This document shows, one piece after another, positions 35,383-44,220 of a stretch of DNA of 64,000 nt (within the stretch, counting starts at the first letter, position 1; every line of letters starts with the position of its first letter). Source of the stretch: Microbacterium galbinum. Lineage in GTDB: Bacteria; Actinomycetota; Actinomycetes; Actinomycetales; Microbacteriaceae. A program made the translations under genes and the position numbers. The DNA lies in the NCBI RefSeq assembly GCF_023101185.1, contig NZ_CP078077.1, positions 835,630-899,629 on the forward strand. Reading direction: 5' to 3'. The notes beneath the pieces are model-generated. The model was given only the letters and a program-made list of their open reading frames with translations, was not told the origin of the DNA and made no database searches.

Positions 35383-36291
35383 TCAGCGACCGGGCTGGTC
35401 GAGCGTGAAGTTGAAGACACCCGAGTCGAAGTGGTTGTACGACTCGTAATCGATGAGCTCGTAGAGATCCGCGCGATGCTGCATCTCTCCGAGCATCGAC
35501 GTGAGATGCCCGTCCGTGTTCAGCGTATCGAGCGCACGGCCCGCCGCGCCCATCGCGGTGCGCAGCAGCGACACCGGCCAGATGACGATGCTGACGCCCG
35601 CGCTCTGCAGCTGAGACGTCGAGAAGAGCTCGCTCTTCCCGAACTCGGTCATGTTGGCGAGGATCGGCACGTCGAGCGCGTTCGCCATCGCCTCGAACTC
35701 CGAGAGCTCGCGCATCGCCTCGGGGAAGATCGCGTCCGCACCCGCATCCACGAGCGCCTTCGCGCGGTCGATCGCAGCATCCAAGCCCTCGATCGCCCGG
35801 ATGTCGGTGCGCGCCATGAGCAGGAAGTTCTCGTCGCGGCGCGCATCGGCGGCGGCGCGGATGCGCTTGATCGCCGTGCTCTCGTCGACGACGCTCTTGC
35901 CGTCGAGGTGCCCGCAGCGCTTGGGGTTCACCTGGTCTTCGATGTGCATGCCGGCGAGCCCGGCATCCTCGAGCTCCTGGATGGTGCGCGCGACGTTCAT
36001 CGGCTCGCCGAACCCGGTGTCGGCATCGACGATCGCGGGCAGATCGGTCATGCGGGCGATCTGCTTGGCACGGCCGGCGACCTCGGTGAGCGTCGTGAGT
36101 CCGATGTCGGGGAGCCCGAGATCGGCCGAGAGCACGGCGCCCGAGATGTAGACGCCCTCGAAGCCCTTCTCGGCGATCAGGCGCGCGCTCAGCGGGTTGA
36201 ACGCACCGGGGAAACGCAGCAGCTCGCCGCTCGCGAGGCGCTCTCGCAGCACGCGGCGCTTCTCGGCCGGGGTGGTGGTGGAGTACAGCAT
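35383..36291 (-). CDS. prpB: 2-methylisocitrate lyase
   Basis: 302-residue member of the isocitrate lyase/PEP mutase superfamily that splits 2-methylisocitrate into pyruvate and succinate. Seen: FPGAFNPLSARLIAEKGFEG, GVYISGAVLSADLGLPD, IVDADTGFGEPMNVARTIQE for metal and substrate binding, and the active-site loop EDQVNPKRCGHLDGK with the catalytic Cys. The C-terminus has VSIVIWPVSLLRTAM. The start at 36291 overlaps the prpD stop by one base (TGATG), so it is translationally coupled. The products feed central metabolism. Confidence 0.95.
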   Translation of the reverse strand: MLYSTTTPAEKRRVLRERLASGELLRFPGAFNPLSARLIAEKGFEGVYISGAVLSADLGLPDIGLTTLTEVAGRAKQIARMTDLPAIVDADTGFGEPMNVARTIQELEDAGLAGMHIEDQVNPKRCGHLDGKSVVDESTAIKRIRAAADARRDENFLLMARTDIRAIEGLDAAIDRAKALVDAGADAIFPEAMRELSEFEAMANALDVPILANMTEFGKSELFSTSQLQSAGVSIVIWPVSLLRTAMGAAGRALDTLNTDGHLTSMLGEMQHRADLYELIDYESYNHFDSGVFNFTLDQPGR

Positions 36292-37817
36292 CAGAAGAGG
36301 CCCTTCGGAGCGTCCGCGGCGTCGAGCAGGCCGGGCTTCGCGACGATCGACAGCTCGCCGACCTCGGCCGCGGTCAGCTCGGGCAGGCGCTGCACGAGTT
36401 CGAGGAAGCGCTCGATCTCGGCGGACTCGAGCACGGGCTCGGCCAGCAGCCGGAACTTGGCGATGTAGTTCTCGCGGGCGAAGGGGCGGGCGCCGAGCGG
36501 GTGCGCGTCGGCCACGGCGATCTCATCGACGACGGTCGAGCCGTCGGTCAGACGGAACTCGACACGACCGCCGAACGCCTTCACGTCCGGGTCCTCGGAA
36601 TGGTAGCGACGGGTCCACTCGGCATCCTCGGCCGTGGTGATCTTGTGCCACAGCGCGACGGTGTCGTCCCGACCCGCGCGCGACGGAGCGTAGGAGTCGA
36701 CGTGGTGCCAGCCGCCGTCCTGCAGCGCGACCGCGAAGATGTACGGGATCGAGTGATCGAGCGTCTCGCGCGACGCGGTCGGGTCGTACTTCTGCGGGTC
36801 GTTCGCTCCCGAGCCGATCACATAGTGCGTGTGGTGGCTGGTGTGCAGCACGATCGCCTCGATGTTCGCGGGATCGCGGAGGGCCGGGTTCTCGGTGCCG
36901 AGCTTGCGGGCCAGGTCGATCCACGCCTGGGCCTGGTACTCGGCCGAGTGCTCCTTCGTGTACGAGTCGAGGATCGCGCGCTTCGCCTCTCCGACGGCGG
37001 GCAGCGGTACCTCGTACGCGGCATCCTTGCCGTCGAGCATCCACGCGATCACGCCGTCCTCGCCCTCGTAGATCGGGGCGGGGCTGGTCTGGCCGCGCAT
37101 CGCCCGGTCGACCGCCTCGACGGCCATCTTGCCGGCGAAGGCCGGGGCATGCGCCTTCCACGTCGAGATCTCGCCCTTGCGGCTCTGGCGGGTGGCGGTG
37201 GTGGTGTGCAGCCCCTGACCGACGGCCTGGTAGATCGTCTCGACGTCGAGCCCGAGGAGCGTGCCGATACCGGCGGCGGCCGACGGGCCGAGATGGGCGA
37301 CGTGGTCGATCTTGTGCTTGTGCAGGCAGATCGCGCGCACGAGGTCCATCTGGATCTCGTAACCGGTCGCGACGCCGCGCACGAGCGCGCGACCGTCGGC
37401 GCCGGTGTGCTGCGCGACCGCGAGGATCGGCGGGATGTTGTCGCCCGGATGCGAGTACTCCGCCGCGAGGAAGGTGTCGTGGTAGTCGAGTTCACGCACG
37501 GCCACGCCGTTCGCCCAGGCCGCCCACTCGGGGCTGGTGCGGTGGTCGAGGGCCGCGCCGAAGAGGTTGGCGCCGACGCCGCCGGTCGAGACCGGGTGGC
37601 TGAACGCCTGCGCACGGGCGGCGTTGATCGGGGCGCGGGTGAGGGAGGCCGCCGCCACCGAAGCGTTGTCGATGATGCGGTTGATGATCATGTCGACGAC
37701 GGGCTGCTCGACCTCCACCGGGTCGGCGGCGACCTCGGCGATCTTCCAGGCGAGCTGGTCTTCGCGCGCGAGGTTCTCGTCGCTGCGGTGGACGCGGACG
37801 TGGTGGGTGACGGTCAT
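36291..37817 (-). CDS. prpD: 2-methylcitrate dehydratase (MmgE/PrpD family)
   Basis: 508-residue PrpD that dehydrates 2-methylcitrate to 2-methylaconitate in the methylcitrate cycle. Features: [40 protein letters not shown], then [60 protein letters not shown] and the late [17 protein letters not shown]. The length is normal. The start at 37817 overlaps the gntR stop by ATGA, so it depends on gntR translation. No separate methylaconitate isomerase (prpF) or acnD is nearby, so the cell must use an aconitase for rehydration, as in other PrpD-type cycles. Confidence 0.94.
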   Translation of the reverse strand: MTVTHHVRVHRSDENLAREDQLAWKIAEVAADPVEVEQPVVDMIINRIIDNASVAAASLTRAPINAARAQAFSHPVSTGGVGANLFGAALDHRTSPEWAAWANGVAVRELDYHDTFLAAEYSHPGDNIPPILAVAQHTGADGRALVRGVATGYEIQMDLVRAICLHKHKIDHVAHLGPSAAAGIGTLLGLDVETIYQAVGQGLHTTTATRQSRKGEISTWKAHAPAFAGKMAVEAVDRAMRGQTSPAPIYEGEDGVIAWMLDGKDAAYEVPLPAVGEAKRAILDSYTKEHSAEYQAQAWIDLARKLGTENPALRDPANIEAIVLHTSHHTHYVIGSGANDPQKYDPTASRETLDHSIPYIFAVALQDGGWHHVDSYAPSRAGRDDTVALWHKITTAEDAEWTRRYHSEDPDVKAFGGRVEFRLTDGSTVVDEIAVADAHPLGARPFARENYIAKFRLLAEPVLESAEIERFLELVQRLPELTAAEVGELSIVAKPGLLDAADAPKGLF

Positions 37818-38500
37818 GGTCTTCCTTCGGTCGCGGGGGCTGTCGCCGGATCGGCGGGGAGGGAGTCGAGGATGCCGGTGAGCGCGTTGTGCAGGTGCAC
37901 GTGCGTGGCGTGGGCGGCGAGGTCGCCGTCGCGGGCGGCGAGCGCCTGGGCGATCGTGCGGTGCTCGGAGGCGGATGCCGCGAGTCGCGCGGGCTTGTCG
38001 CGGGCCATGCGCCGCACCCGCACGAGGTGCGTGCGCACGGTGCGCAGCGCGGCGGCGATGTAGTCGTTGGCGACGGCCGCGTCGAGGGCCGCGTCGAAGC
38101 GGGCGATCAGGGCGTAATAGGCATCGCGGCCCTCGCCGGCTTCGAGGTCGACGTGCGCGAACTCCTCGGCGAGTGCGGCGAAGACGGCGGCGTCTCCACG
38201 GGTGGCGGCGAGGCGGGCCGAGGTCTCTTCGAGCGCCCGGCGGATCTCGAAGAGCTCGCGGATGTCATCCGCATCGAGGTCGGCCACGACCGTGACGCGC
38301 GGCGACTGCTGCACGACGAGTCCGTCGGCGGCCAGACGGCGCAGGGCTTCGCGGAGCGGTGTGCGGCTGACGCCGAGCCGCGCGGCCTGCTCGACTTCTC
38401 CGAGGACCGAGCCCGCGGGGAGAGCCCCGGACTGGATGCCGTCGAGCAGCGCCGCGTACGCGCGATCGCCGGCGGTGGTGCGCTCGACGGAGAGTGTCAT
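37814..38500 (-). CDS. GntR family (FadR/FCD) regulator of the methylcitrate operon
   Basis: 228-residue repressor. The N-terminal winged helix has [20 protein letters not shown] and [20 protein letters not shown]. The C-terminal FCD ligand domain has [20 protein letters not shown], the metal-ligand Asp and His pattern around [40 protein letters not shown] and [15 protein letters not shown]. It is the first gene of the prp operon and coupled to prpD. TACACT lies 6 nt before the ATG and there is no Shine-Dalgarno, so the mRNA is probably leaderless. The palindrome GTGTATACAC overlaps that -10, which argues for tight autorepression. Methylcitrate or a related acid is the probable inducer. Confidence 0.88.
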   Translation of the reverse strand: MTLSVERTTAGDRAYAALLDGIQSGALPAGSVLGEVEQAARLGVSRTPLREALRRLAADGLVVQQSPRVTVVADLDADDIRELFEIRRALEETSARLAATRGDAAVFAALAEEFAHVDLEAGEGRDAYYALIARFDAALDAAVANDYIAAALRTVRTHLVRVRRMARDKPARLAASASEHRTIAQALAARDGDLAAHATHVHLHNALTGILDSLPADPATAPATEGRP

Positions 38501-38503
38501 GGC

Positions 38504-38570
38504 TTTAGTGTATACACAAAGGCGGCCGTGCGGCGCTCATCGACGGCGAGCAAGTACCTGACGTATACAC
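38504..38570 (-). promoter_or_regulatory. Leaderless promoter and GntR operators of the prp operon
   Basis: TTTAGTGTATACACAAA (38504-38520) contains the perfect palindrome GTGTATACAC and, on the minus strand, the -10 TACACT (38512-38507) 6 nt before the gntR ATG. A second site sharing GTATACAC lies at 38563-38570, 55 bp upstream. FadR-type GntR proteins often bind such TGTATACA-centred sites. Confidence 0.7.
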
Positions 38571-38581
38571 TCCGCGGCTGC

Positions 38582-39454
38582 TCACGCCTTCTGGCGCGAG
38601 TAAGGATGCCAGTGGGCCGTGAGCGCTGCGATCATCGCGCCGCCGGCCGGCGTCTGCTCGGGCACGGGCTCGAGCACGATCCCCTCGGCTGCGAGATCGG
38701 CGAGCACCGCTGTGCGGAGCGCGACGATGCGCGCGCTGTCTTCGACGCCCAGCTCTTCGGATGCGTTGGCCCGGATCTCCGCTACGCGTGCATCGAGTTC
38801 GGGTTGCATGCGCTCGACGGCGACGTTGATCACAGTGTCGATCTCGAGCCTCTCCTCGGGGCGCAGCATCCGCACGAGCAGCACGAGCAGCATTCCGCCC
38901 ACGCCGATCACTCCCCCGGCGATCACCAGCGGCAGCACCCACATCTCCGGACGGGAGAGCTGGAAGGCAGTCGCGGCACCGAGCGCGATCGCCAGACCGA
39001 TCTGCAGGCGCACGACGGCCCGGTTCCACGGGCGCCAGCCCGCGACGGCGAGCACGACGAGGTCGGCGACGGTCGAGCCACCCACCAGCACCGCGAGAAC
39101 ACCCTGCGTCGCTTCAGGATCGGTGCGCGCGCCGCTGGCGAGAGCAGCGCCGACGCCGGCCGCGAGGAGAGACAGGAACAGCACCGGGAAGGTCCAGCCG
39201 CCGTGCGGACTCCGGCCGCCGTACTCCCGTCTCATCCGCCGTCGGCACTCGCGCCATGCGCCCACCGCTGCCGCATGGGCGTCTTCCCAGACCTGGAATG
39301 CGAGGTCTCGGTGCCCGACGACACCGAAGGCGGCACGCTCGACCTCCCTCGCGTCGATGTGCGCGCGATTCGGCGGCAGATTCGACCGCGTGCGCGCGAC
39401 CTGCTCGGCGAGCTCCCCGGGGTCGCCCACCTTCCACCCTCGCGCTCGCTCCAT
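38582..39454 (-). CDS. Membrane protein of unknown function
   Basis: 290-residue protein. The first 90 residues are soluble and charged (GDPGELAEQVARTRSNLPPN, VVGHRDLAFQVWEDAHAAAV). Four hydrophobic helices follow between about 90 and 205 (FPVLFLSLLAAGVGAALASG, VLAVLVGGSTVADLVVLAVA, VVRLQIGLAIALGAATAFQL, VLPLVIAGGVIGVGGMLLVL), then a long soluble helix-rich tail (RLEIDTVINVAVERMQPELD). No family recognised. The ATG at 39454 was chosen over the GTG at 39460 because TAGCCT lies 7 nt before it. Confidence 0.68.
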   Translation of the reverse strand: MERARGWKVGDPGELAEQVARTRSNLPPNRAHIDAREVERAAFGVVGHRDLAFQVWEDAHAAAVGAWRECRRRMRREYGGRSPHGGWTFPVLFLSLLAAGVGAALASGARTDPEATQGVLAVLVGGSTVADLVVLAVAGWRPWNRAVVRLQIGLAIALGAATAFQLSRPEMWVLPLVIAGGVIGVGGMLLVLLVRMLRPEERLEIDTVINVAVERMQPELDARVAEIRANASEELGVEDSARIVALRTAVLADLAAEGIVLEPVPEQTPAGGAMIAALTAHWHPYSRQKA

Positions 39455-39464
39455 GCCCACCAGG

Positions 39465-40451
39465 CTAGCGATCGCCGCGGGCGCGCCCCTCGGGCACCGG
39501 CTCGACGAATTCCGCAGGCGGCGCGGGCTCGCCGAGCTTCACCACGACGACGCCCGCGAGCACGAGCGCTCCGCCGAGCGCCTGCAGCAGATCGGGCAGT
39601 TGCCCCAGCAGCAGCCAGCCGAACAGCAGCGCGGCGACGACCTCGGCGAGCGCGACGAACGAGGCCAGCCTCGATCCGAGCATCCGTGTCGACGCGATCC
39701 CCAGGAGATACGCGAGAGCCGTCGCGAGCACGCCCATCGCGAGCACGGGCACGAACCACGGCACGGTGCCGAAGCGGTAGGCGATGTCGTCGGTGCTCCA
39801 GGCGATCGGGAGGATGCCGACGGCTCCGGCGAACGTGAGCCCGACCGCTCCCAGTAACAGCCCGCTGCCGGCGAGCGCGAGCGGCGGGAGTCCGGTGTCG
39901 ACCTTGGCCGAGAGCACGAAGTAGGTGGCCGCGCCGACCATCGCGCCGAGCGCCCAGAGGATGCCGGCGACGTTGACGTCGGCACCGGTGACGATGTCGA
40001 GCATGAGCACGAGGCCGACGAAGGCGATCGCGGCGCCCAGGATGCTGCGGCGGCTGGGCTTCTCGCCCCGGCGGATCCAGAGCCAGAGGATGACGGCGAC
40101 CGGCGCCGTGTACTCGATGAGCAGGGCGAGGCCGACGTCCATCACGGCGACGGCCTGGAAGTAGAACAGCTGCGTCGCGGTGACGGCGAGCAGTCCGTAG
40201 GCGGCGATGATGCCGGCGTTGCGGCGCAGCAGGTGCCAGCGCCCGCGCAGGATGAGGACCGTCGGAATGAGGAGCACGAGGGCGGCGACCCAGATGCGCG
40301 CGGTGACGGCGGCGCCGGGCGTCCACCCGGCGTCGATCAGGCCCCGCGCCCATCCACCCGACATGCCGAACGCGAAGGCGGCGCCGATCGCCAGCGGGAG
40401 ACCCAGCTTCACGCCGCGCGCCGTCCGCACGTCATCGGTCACAGTGCTCAT
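39465..40451 (-). CDS. EamA family (DMT) transporter
   Basis: 328-residue drug/metabolite transporter with ten predicted helices in two EamA repeats, from LPLAIGAAFAFGMSGGWARG to LLQALGGALVLAGVVVVKLG. The first repeat ends ALLIEYTAPVAVILWLWIRR, the second has GSRLASFVALAEVVAALLFG. Such proteins export or import amino acids, nucleosides or sugars; RhtA-like threonine exporters are a close form. The ATG at 40451 is divergent from the CGNR gene with only 39 bp between, so both promoters overlap and the CGNR protein may control it (inference). Confidence 0.88.
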   Translation of the reverse strand: MSTVTDDVRTARGVKLGLPLAIGAAFAFGMSGGWARGLIDAGWTPGAAVTARIWVAALVLLIPTVLILRGRWHLLRRNAGIIAAYGLLAVTATQLFYFQAVAVMDVGLALLIEYTAPVAVILWLWIRRGEKPSRRSILGAAIAFVGLVLMLDIVTGADVNVAGILWALGAMVGAATYFVLSAKVDTGLPPLALAGSGLLLGAVGLTFAGAVGILPIAWSTDDIAYRFGTVPWFVPVLAMGVLATALAYLLGIASTRMLGSRLASFVALAEVVAALLFGWLLLGQLPDLLQALGGALVLAGVVVVKLGEPAPPAEFVEPVPEGRARGDR

Positions 40452-40490
40452 GGCATGTGACGCTACTCGCGGCGAATGTAAGATGTCAAC

Positions 40491-41027
40491 ATGATCTTCA
40501 CCGATGACACGGCGGATGCCCTGCAGGCATCCGTCTGGCTCGTGAACTCCGCCGAGCATCCCGACACGCTCGAGACCCTCGCCGACGAGGAGACCTTCCT
40601 CGAGGAGTTCCCCTACACCGGCCGACTCGACCGGGACGAGGCCGAACTCGCCGATCTGCGCAGCATCCGTCCGCGCCTGCGCGCCCTGCTGCTCGCGCCG
40701 CGCGACGAGATGGCCGAACGCGTGAACGACGTGCTCACCGACACCCCCGTCGCGCCGCAGCTCGTGCGCCACGGCGACACCGACTGGCACCTGCACGCCG
40801 TCGGTGACGAACGGCCTCTCGCCGAACGCGTGCTGATCGAGACCGCGATGGCCCTGGTCGACGTGATCCGGCAGGACGAGGGCTCGCGCCTCTCGATCTG
40901 CGACGACGCGACCTGCGAGGCGATCGCCCTCGACCTCAGCCGAAACCGGTCCAAGCGCTACTGCTCCCCCACCTGCGCGAATCGCAACGCGGTGGCCGCG
41001 TATCGCGCCCGGCAGGCGGAGGGATAG
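40491..41027 (+). CDS. CGNR zinc-finger (ABATE domain) protein
   Basis: 178-residue probable transcription regulator. The N-terminal ABATE-type domain covers residues 1-125 (ALQASVWLVNSAEHPDTLET, RLRALLLAPRDEMAERVNDV). The C-terminal CGNR zinc finger covers about 133-175: ICDDATCEAIALDLSRNRSK, then RYCSPTCANRNAVAAYRARQ, with four cysteines spaced for zinc. The start at 40491 has TAAGAT exactly 6 nt upstream and no Shine-Dalgarno, a clear leaderless form. It is divergent from an EamA transporter and 133 bp ahead of a catabolic operon in the same direction; either could be its target. Confidence 0.88.
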   Translation: MIFTDDTADALQASVWLVNSAEHPDTLETLADEETFLEEFPYTGRLDRDEAELADLRSIRPRLRALLLAPRDEMAERVNDVLTDTPVAPQLVRHGDTDWHLHAVGDERPLAERVLIETAMALVDVIRQDEGSRLSICDDATCEAIALDLSRNRSKRYCSPTCANRNAVAAYRARQAEG

Positions 41028-41064
41028 CTGCGCACCTGCGCAGCAGACCCCGCGCAGATGGATG

Positions 41065-41111
41065 TAGACGCCAACCTGTAGTAACAGGTATGCTCACCTG
41101 TAATGACAGGT
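41065..41111 (+). promoter_or_regulatory. Promoter with paired ACCTGT-N4-ACAGGT operators
   Basis: Two 16 bp inverted repeats, ACCTGTAGTAACAGGT (41074-41089) and ACCTGTAATGACAGGT (41096-41111), are 22 bp apart centre to centre. A -35-like TAGACG (41065-41070) and -10-like TATGCT (41089-41094) are 18 bp apart and interleave with them. A related site lies at 50729-50744 before an ABC transporter operon. The cognate regulator is not identified in the window. Confidence 0.7.
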
Positions 41112-41160
41112 TGTGGCGCGATGCCCGACCAGCAATGACGCTGCGCGACGAGGAGCACCG

Positions 41161-41745
41161 ATGCCCACCTTCCACACCCCGCCGATCCAGCCGATGGCGA
41201 TCGCCTTCGACGCCGAGAAGCTGACCCTCACGCCCGAGGGCCCCACTCTCACCCGGCGGATGTCGGACCTCGAGGGCCTCTTCCTCGACCACGACGCCTG
41301 GAAGGCCGCAGCCGAGGGCGACAACCCGGTCGTCTACACCGTCGTCAGCTCGCCCGTGCCCGAGATCGATCGCGAGCTGCCCCAGTCGATCACCACGATC
41401 ATGCCCGGCGACACCTCCGGCGAGCTCTGGATGACCAAGGGCCACCAGCACCCGAACCATCAGGGAGAGATCTACCTCGCGCTCACGGGTCGCGGCGGGC
41501 TGCTCATGTTCGACGGCGAGCGCACCGAATGGCTCGATATGCTGCCCGGCACCATCGGGTACATCCCGCCGGGTTGGGCCCACCGCTCGATCAATACGGG
41601 CGACGAGCCCTACGCGTTCCTCGCGGTGTACCCCGGCGGCGCCGGTCACGACTACGGCTGGGTGCTCGAACACGGCATGGGATCCCGCGCCTACCGCGGC
41701 GCCGACGGCTCGGCCGACCTGCGCCCGTACACGACCGCGAGCTGA
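41161..41745 (+). CDS. Cupin-type glucose-6-phosphate isomerase family protein
   Basis: 194-residue cupin of the archaeal-type phosphoglucose isomerase family. The metal site is visible as TKGHQHPNHQGEIYLALTGR (His, His, Glu) and a later PPGWAHRSINTGDEP (His). The barrel continues with MLPGTIGYIPPGWA. In archaea this fold interconverts glucose- and fructose-6-phosphate; as the first gene of a kinase/dehydrogenase operon it more likely isomerises another sugar or sugar phosphate. The start at 41161 follows CGAGGAGCACC. It is directly behind a strong double operator. Confidence 0.85.
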   Translation: MPTFHTPPIQPMAIAFDAEKLTLTPEGPTLTRRMSDLEGLFLDHDAWKAAAEGDNPVVYTVVSSPVPEIDRELPQSITTIMPGDTSGELWMTKGHQHPNHQGEIYLALTGRGGLLMFDGERTEWLDMLPGTIGYIPPGWAHRSINTGDEPYAFLAVYPGGAGHDYGWVLEHGMGSRAYRGADGSADLRPYTTAS

Positions 41746-41752
41746 GCCGGCC

Positions 41753-43258
41753 ATGCTGATCGCCCACGACCTCGGCACCACGGGGAACAAGGCTTCGCTG
41801 CACCACGACGATGGACGCCTGGTCTCGTCGGTCACGGTGCCCTACCCCGCGCACTTCGCCGCGGGCGGTGTCGCCGAGCAGAATCCGCTCGACTGGTGGA
41901 ACGCGGTCGTCGAGGCGACCCGCACCCTGCTCGCGAAGACCGGCACCCTCCCCACCGAGGTCGCGGGTCTCGTCGTGGGCGGTCAGATGATGGGCGCCGT
42001 GCTGCTCGACGCCGACGGCGAGCCCGCCCGCCCGGCGATCATCTGGGCCGACACCCGCTCGGGCGCGCAGCAGCGCGAGCTCGAGCAGGCGCTCGGTGCC
42101 GAGCACGCCTACGGCATCCTGGGCCACCGCCTGAACCCCACCTACTCGGTCGAGAAGATCATGTGGGTGCGCGACAACGAGCCCGACGTCTGGGCGCGTG
42201 TGCGCCGGTTCTGCATCGCGAAGGACTTCATCGTGCTGCGCCTCACCGGTCGCCTCGCGACCGACCGCTCCGACGCCTCGGGCACCAACGCCTACGACCA
42301 GCGCACCGGCACGTGGTCGAGCGAGGTGCTACAGGCGGCACGCCTCGACCCCGCACTGTTCCCCGAGATCCTCGACTCCACCGCGATCGCGGGCCCGCTG
42401 ACGGATGCCGCGGCCGAGGCCCTCGGCCTGCACACGGGCGTGCGCGTGGTGATGGGCGGCGGCGACGGCCCGCTGGCCGCGGTCGGCTCGGGCGTGGTCG
42501 CACCGGAGGACGGCGCCTACGTGTGCCTGGGCACCTCGTCGTGGATCTCGTTCGCCGCGGATGCGCCGCTGCACGATCCAGCGATGCGCACCTTCACGTT
42601 CGACAACGTCGTGCCGGGATCGTTCGTGCCCACCGCCACGATGCAGGCGGGCGGAGCATCCGTCCAGTGGATCGCCGAGGCGCTCTCGGCCGACCCGGCG
42701 CACCCCGACACGGGGCGGCTCACCGCCGAGGCATCCGCCGACGTCGACACCGACGACCTCTATTTCCTGCCCTACCTGCTCGGCGAGCGCTCCCCCCTGT
42801 GGGACCCGGACGCCCGCGGCGCCTTCGTGGGTCTCGCCCGTCACCACACCCGTGCGCACCTCGTGCGCTCGGTGCTCGAGGGCACCGCGTTCAACCTGCT
42901 CACGTGCATCCAGGCGTTCCGCGCCTCGGGCGCCACGATCGACCGCATCGACGCGGTCGGCGGCGGCGCGCAGAGCGATGTGTACCTCTCGGTGCTCGCC
43001 GATGTATGGGGCGTGCCTGTGCGCCGTCGCACCATCGTCGAAGAGGCGAACAGCCTCGGCGCCGCGGTCACGGGTGCCGTCGGCCTCGGCCTCGCCGACT
43101 TCTCGGCCGCCCGCGCGCTCAGCGAGGTCACCGCCGAGTTCACGCCCGACCCCGCCCGCCACGCGGTCTACGCCCAGCGCCACGCGCGCTTCACCGAGGC
43201 GTACACGGCCCTCGCCCCCTGGTTCGCCGGGCGACCGAGCGTCGAAACGACGAACTGA
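41753..43258 (+). CDS. FGGY family carbohydrate kinase (xylulokinase-like)
   Basis: 501-residue sugar kinase. The phosphate-1 motif is AHDLGTTGNKASL at the N-terminus, the substrate region RPAIIWADTRSGAQQ near 95, the phosphate-2 motif YVCLGTSSWISF near 260, and the FGGY C-terminal signature RIDAVGGGAQSDVYLSVLAD then VWGVPV. It phosphorylates a ketose, polyol or a similar compound with ATP. Xylulokinase is the nearest textbook relative, but FGGY members in such operons take many substrates (erythritol, ribulose, autoinducer-2). The start lies 7 bp after the cupin gene stop; its stop overlaps the next ATG (TGATG). Confidence 0.9.
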   Translation: MLIAHDLGTTGNKASLHHDDGRLVSSVTVPYPAHFAAGGVAEQNPLDWWNAVVEATRTLLAKTGTLPTEVAGLVVGGQMMGAVLLDADGEPARPAIIWADTRSGAQQRELEQALGAEHAYGILGHRLNPTYSVEKIMWVRDNEPDVWARVRRFCIAKDFIVLRLTGRLATDRSDASGTNAYDQRTGTWSSEVLQAARLDPALFPEILDSTAIAGPLTDAAAEALGLHTGVRVVMGGGDGPLAAVGSGVVAPEDGAYVCLGTSSWISFAADAPLHDPAMRTFTFDNVVPGSFVPTATMQAGGASVQWIAEALSADPAHPDTGRLTAEASADVDTDDLYFLPYLLGERSPLWDPDARGAFVGLARHHTRAHLVRSVLEGTAFNLLTCIQAFRASGATIDRIDAVGGGAQSDVYLSVLADVWGVPVRRRTIVEEANSLGAAVTGAVGLGLADFSAARALSEVTAEFTPDPARHAVYAQRHARFTEAYTALAPWFAGRPSVETTN

Positions 43259-44211
43259 TGGGCGTCATCCTCGTCACCAGCCGTTCGTTCTCCGACGGCG
43301 ACGTCGACCTGGTCGAGCGGGCGGCGGTCGCCGGGCACCGCATCCTCCGCGGCCCCGCGCACCACGACCTCGACGAGCTGCGCGTGCTGCTGCACGGGGC
43401 GGATGCCTGGATCGCCGGCACCGGCCCCGTGACCGGCGCGCATCTCGCCGCGGCGCCGAGGCTCAAGATCATCGCGCGCTACGGCGTCGGCACCGAGGCG
43501 GTCGATCTGGCCGCGGCCCGGAGCCGCGGCATCCCGGTGTCGAACACTCCCGGCGCGAATGCGGATGCCGTCGCCGATCACGCGGTCGGCCTGATGCTCG
43601 CCTCCCTGCGGTTCGTGCCCGACGGCGATCGCCGGGTGCGGGCGGGCGACTGGGGAGTGCGCCGGGGCCGTGAGCTGGGAGCGGCGACCGTGGGGATCGT
43701 GGGCTTCGGTCGCATCGGCCAGGGGGTCGCGAAGCGGTTGAGCGGATTCGGAAGCCGCATCCTCGCCGCCGACCCGTTCCTCCCCGCCGAGGTCGTGCGC
43801 GCCGCGGGCGCCGTGCCCACGGGGCTCGACGAGCTGTTCGAGACGGCCGATCTGATCTCGCTGCACGCGCCGGGCGGCCAGCTGCTCGTCGATGCCGGTC
43901 GACTCGCCCGCATGCGTCGCGGCAGCGTCATCGTCAACACCGCCCGCGGCGACCTGATCGACGAGGCCGCGGTCGCCGACGCCCTGCACGACGGCATCCT
44001 CGCCGGCTACGCGGCCGACACCCTCGACGGCGACACGGCTGCGAAGAACAGCCCCCTGCTCGCCGATGCCCTCGCCGATCGGGTGATCGTCACCCCGCAC
44101 CTCGGCGCCCAGACGACCCAGGCCGTCGACAACATGGGCTCCCTCTCGCTCGACGACGTGATCGCCGTGCTGAAGGGCTCCGAACCCCGCTTCCCCGTGA
44201 CCGCCCCGTAG
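43258..44211 (+). CDS. D-isomer 2-hydroxyacid dehydrogenase (phosphoglycerate dehydrogenase-like)
   Basis: 317-residue NAD-dependent dehydrogenase of the SerA/D-lactate type. RYGVGTEAVDLAAARSRGIP and VSNTPGANADAVADHAVGLM mark the catalytic domain. TVGIVGFGRIGQGVAKRLSG is the NAD Rossmann motif, with VNTARGDLIDEAAVADALHD following, and the catalytic His lies in VIVTPHLGAQT. There is no ACT regulatory domain, so it is the short form. In this operon it is more likely to act on a sugar-acid phosphate than in serine synthesis (inference). The start at 43258 overlaps the kinase stop. Confidence 0.88.
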   Translation: MGVILVTSRSFSDGDVDLVERAAVAGHRILRGPAHHDLDELRVLLHGADAWIAGTGPVTGAHLAAAPRLKIIARYGVGTEAVDLAAARSRGIPVSNTPGANADAVADHAVGLMLASLRFVPDGDRRVRAGDWGVRRGRELGAATVGIVGFGRIGQGVAKRLSGFGSRILAADPFLPAEVVRAAGAVPTGLDELFETADLISLHAPGGQLLVDAGRLARMRRGSVIVNTARGDLIDEAAVADALHDGILAGYAADTLDGDTAAKNSPLLADALADRVIVTPHLGAQTTQAVDNMGSLSLDDVIAVLKGSEPRFPVTAP

Positions 44212-44220
44212 GAGAACCCG

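Noticed and set aside
43258..44211. Assignment as serA of serine biosynthesis
   Set aside because: It is the short form without an ACT domain and sits in a sugar catabolic operon, so a biosynthetic role is not supported.
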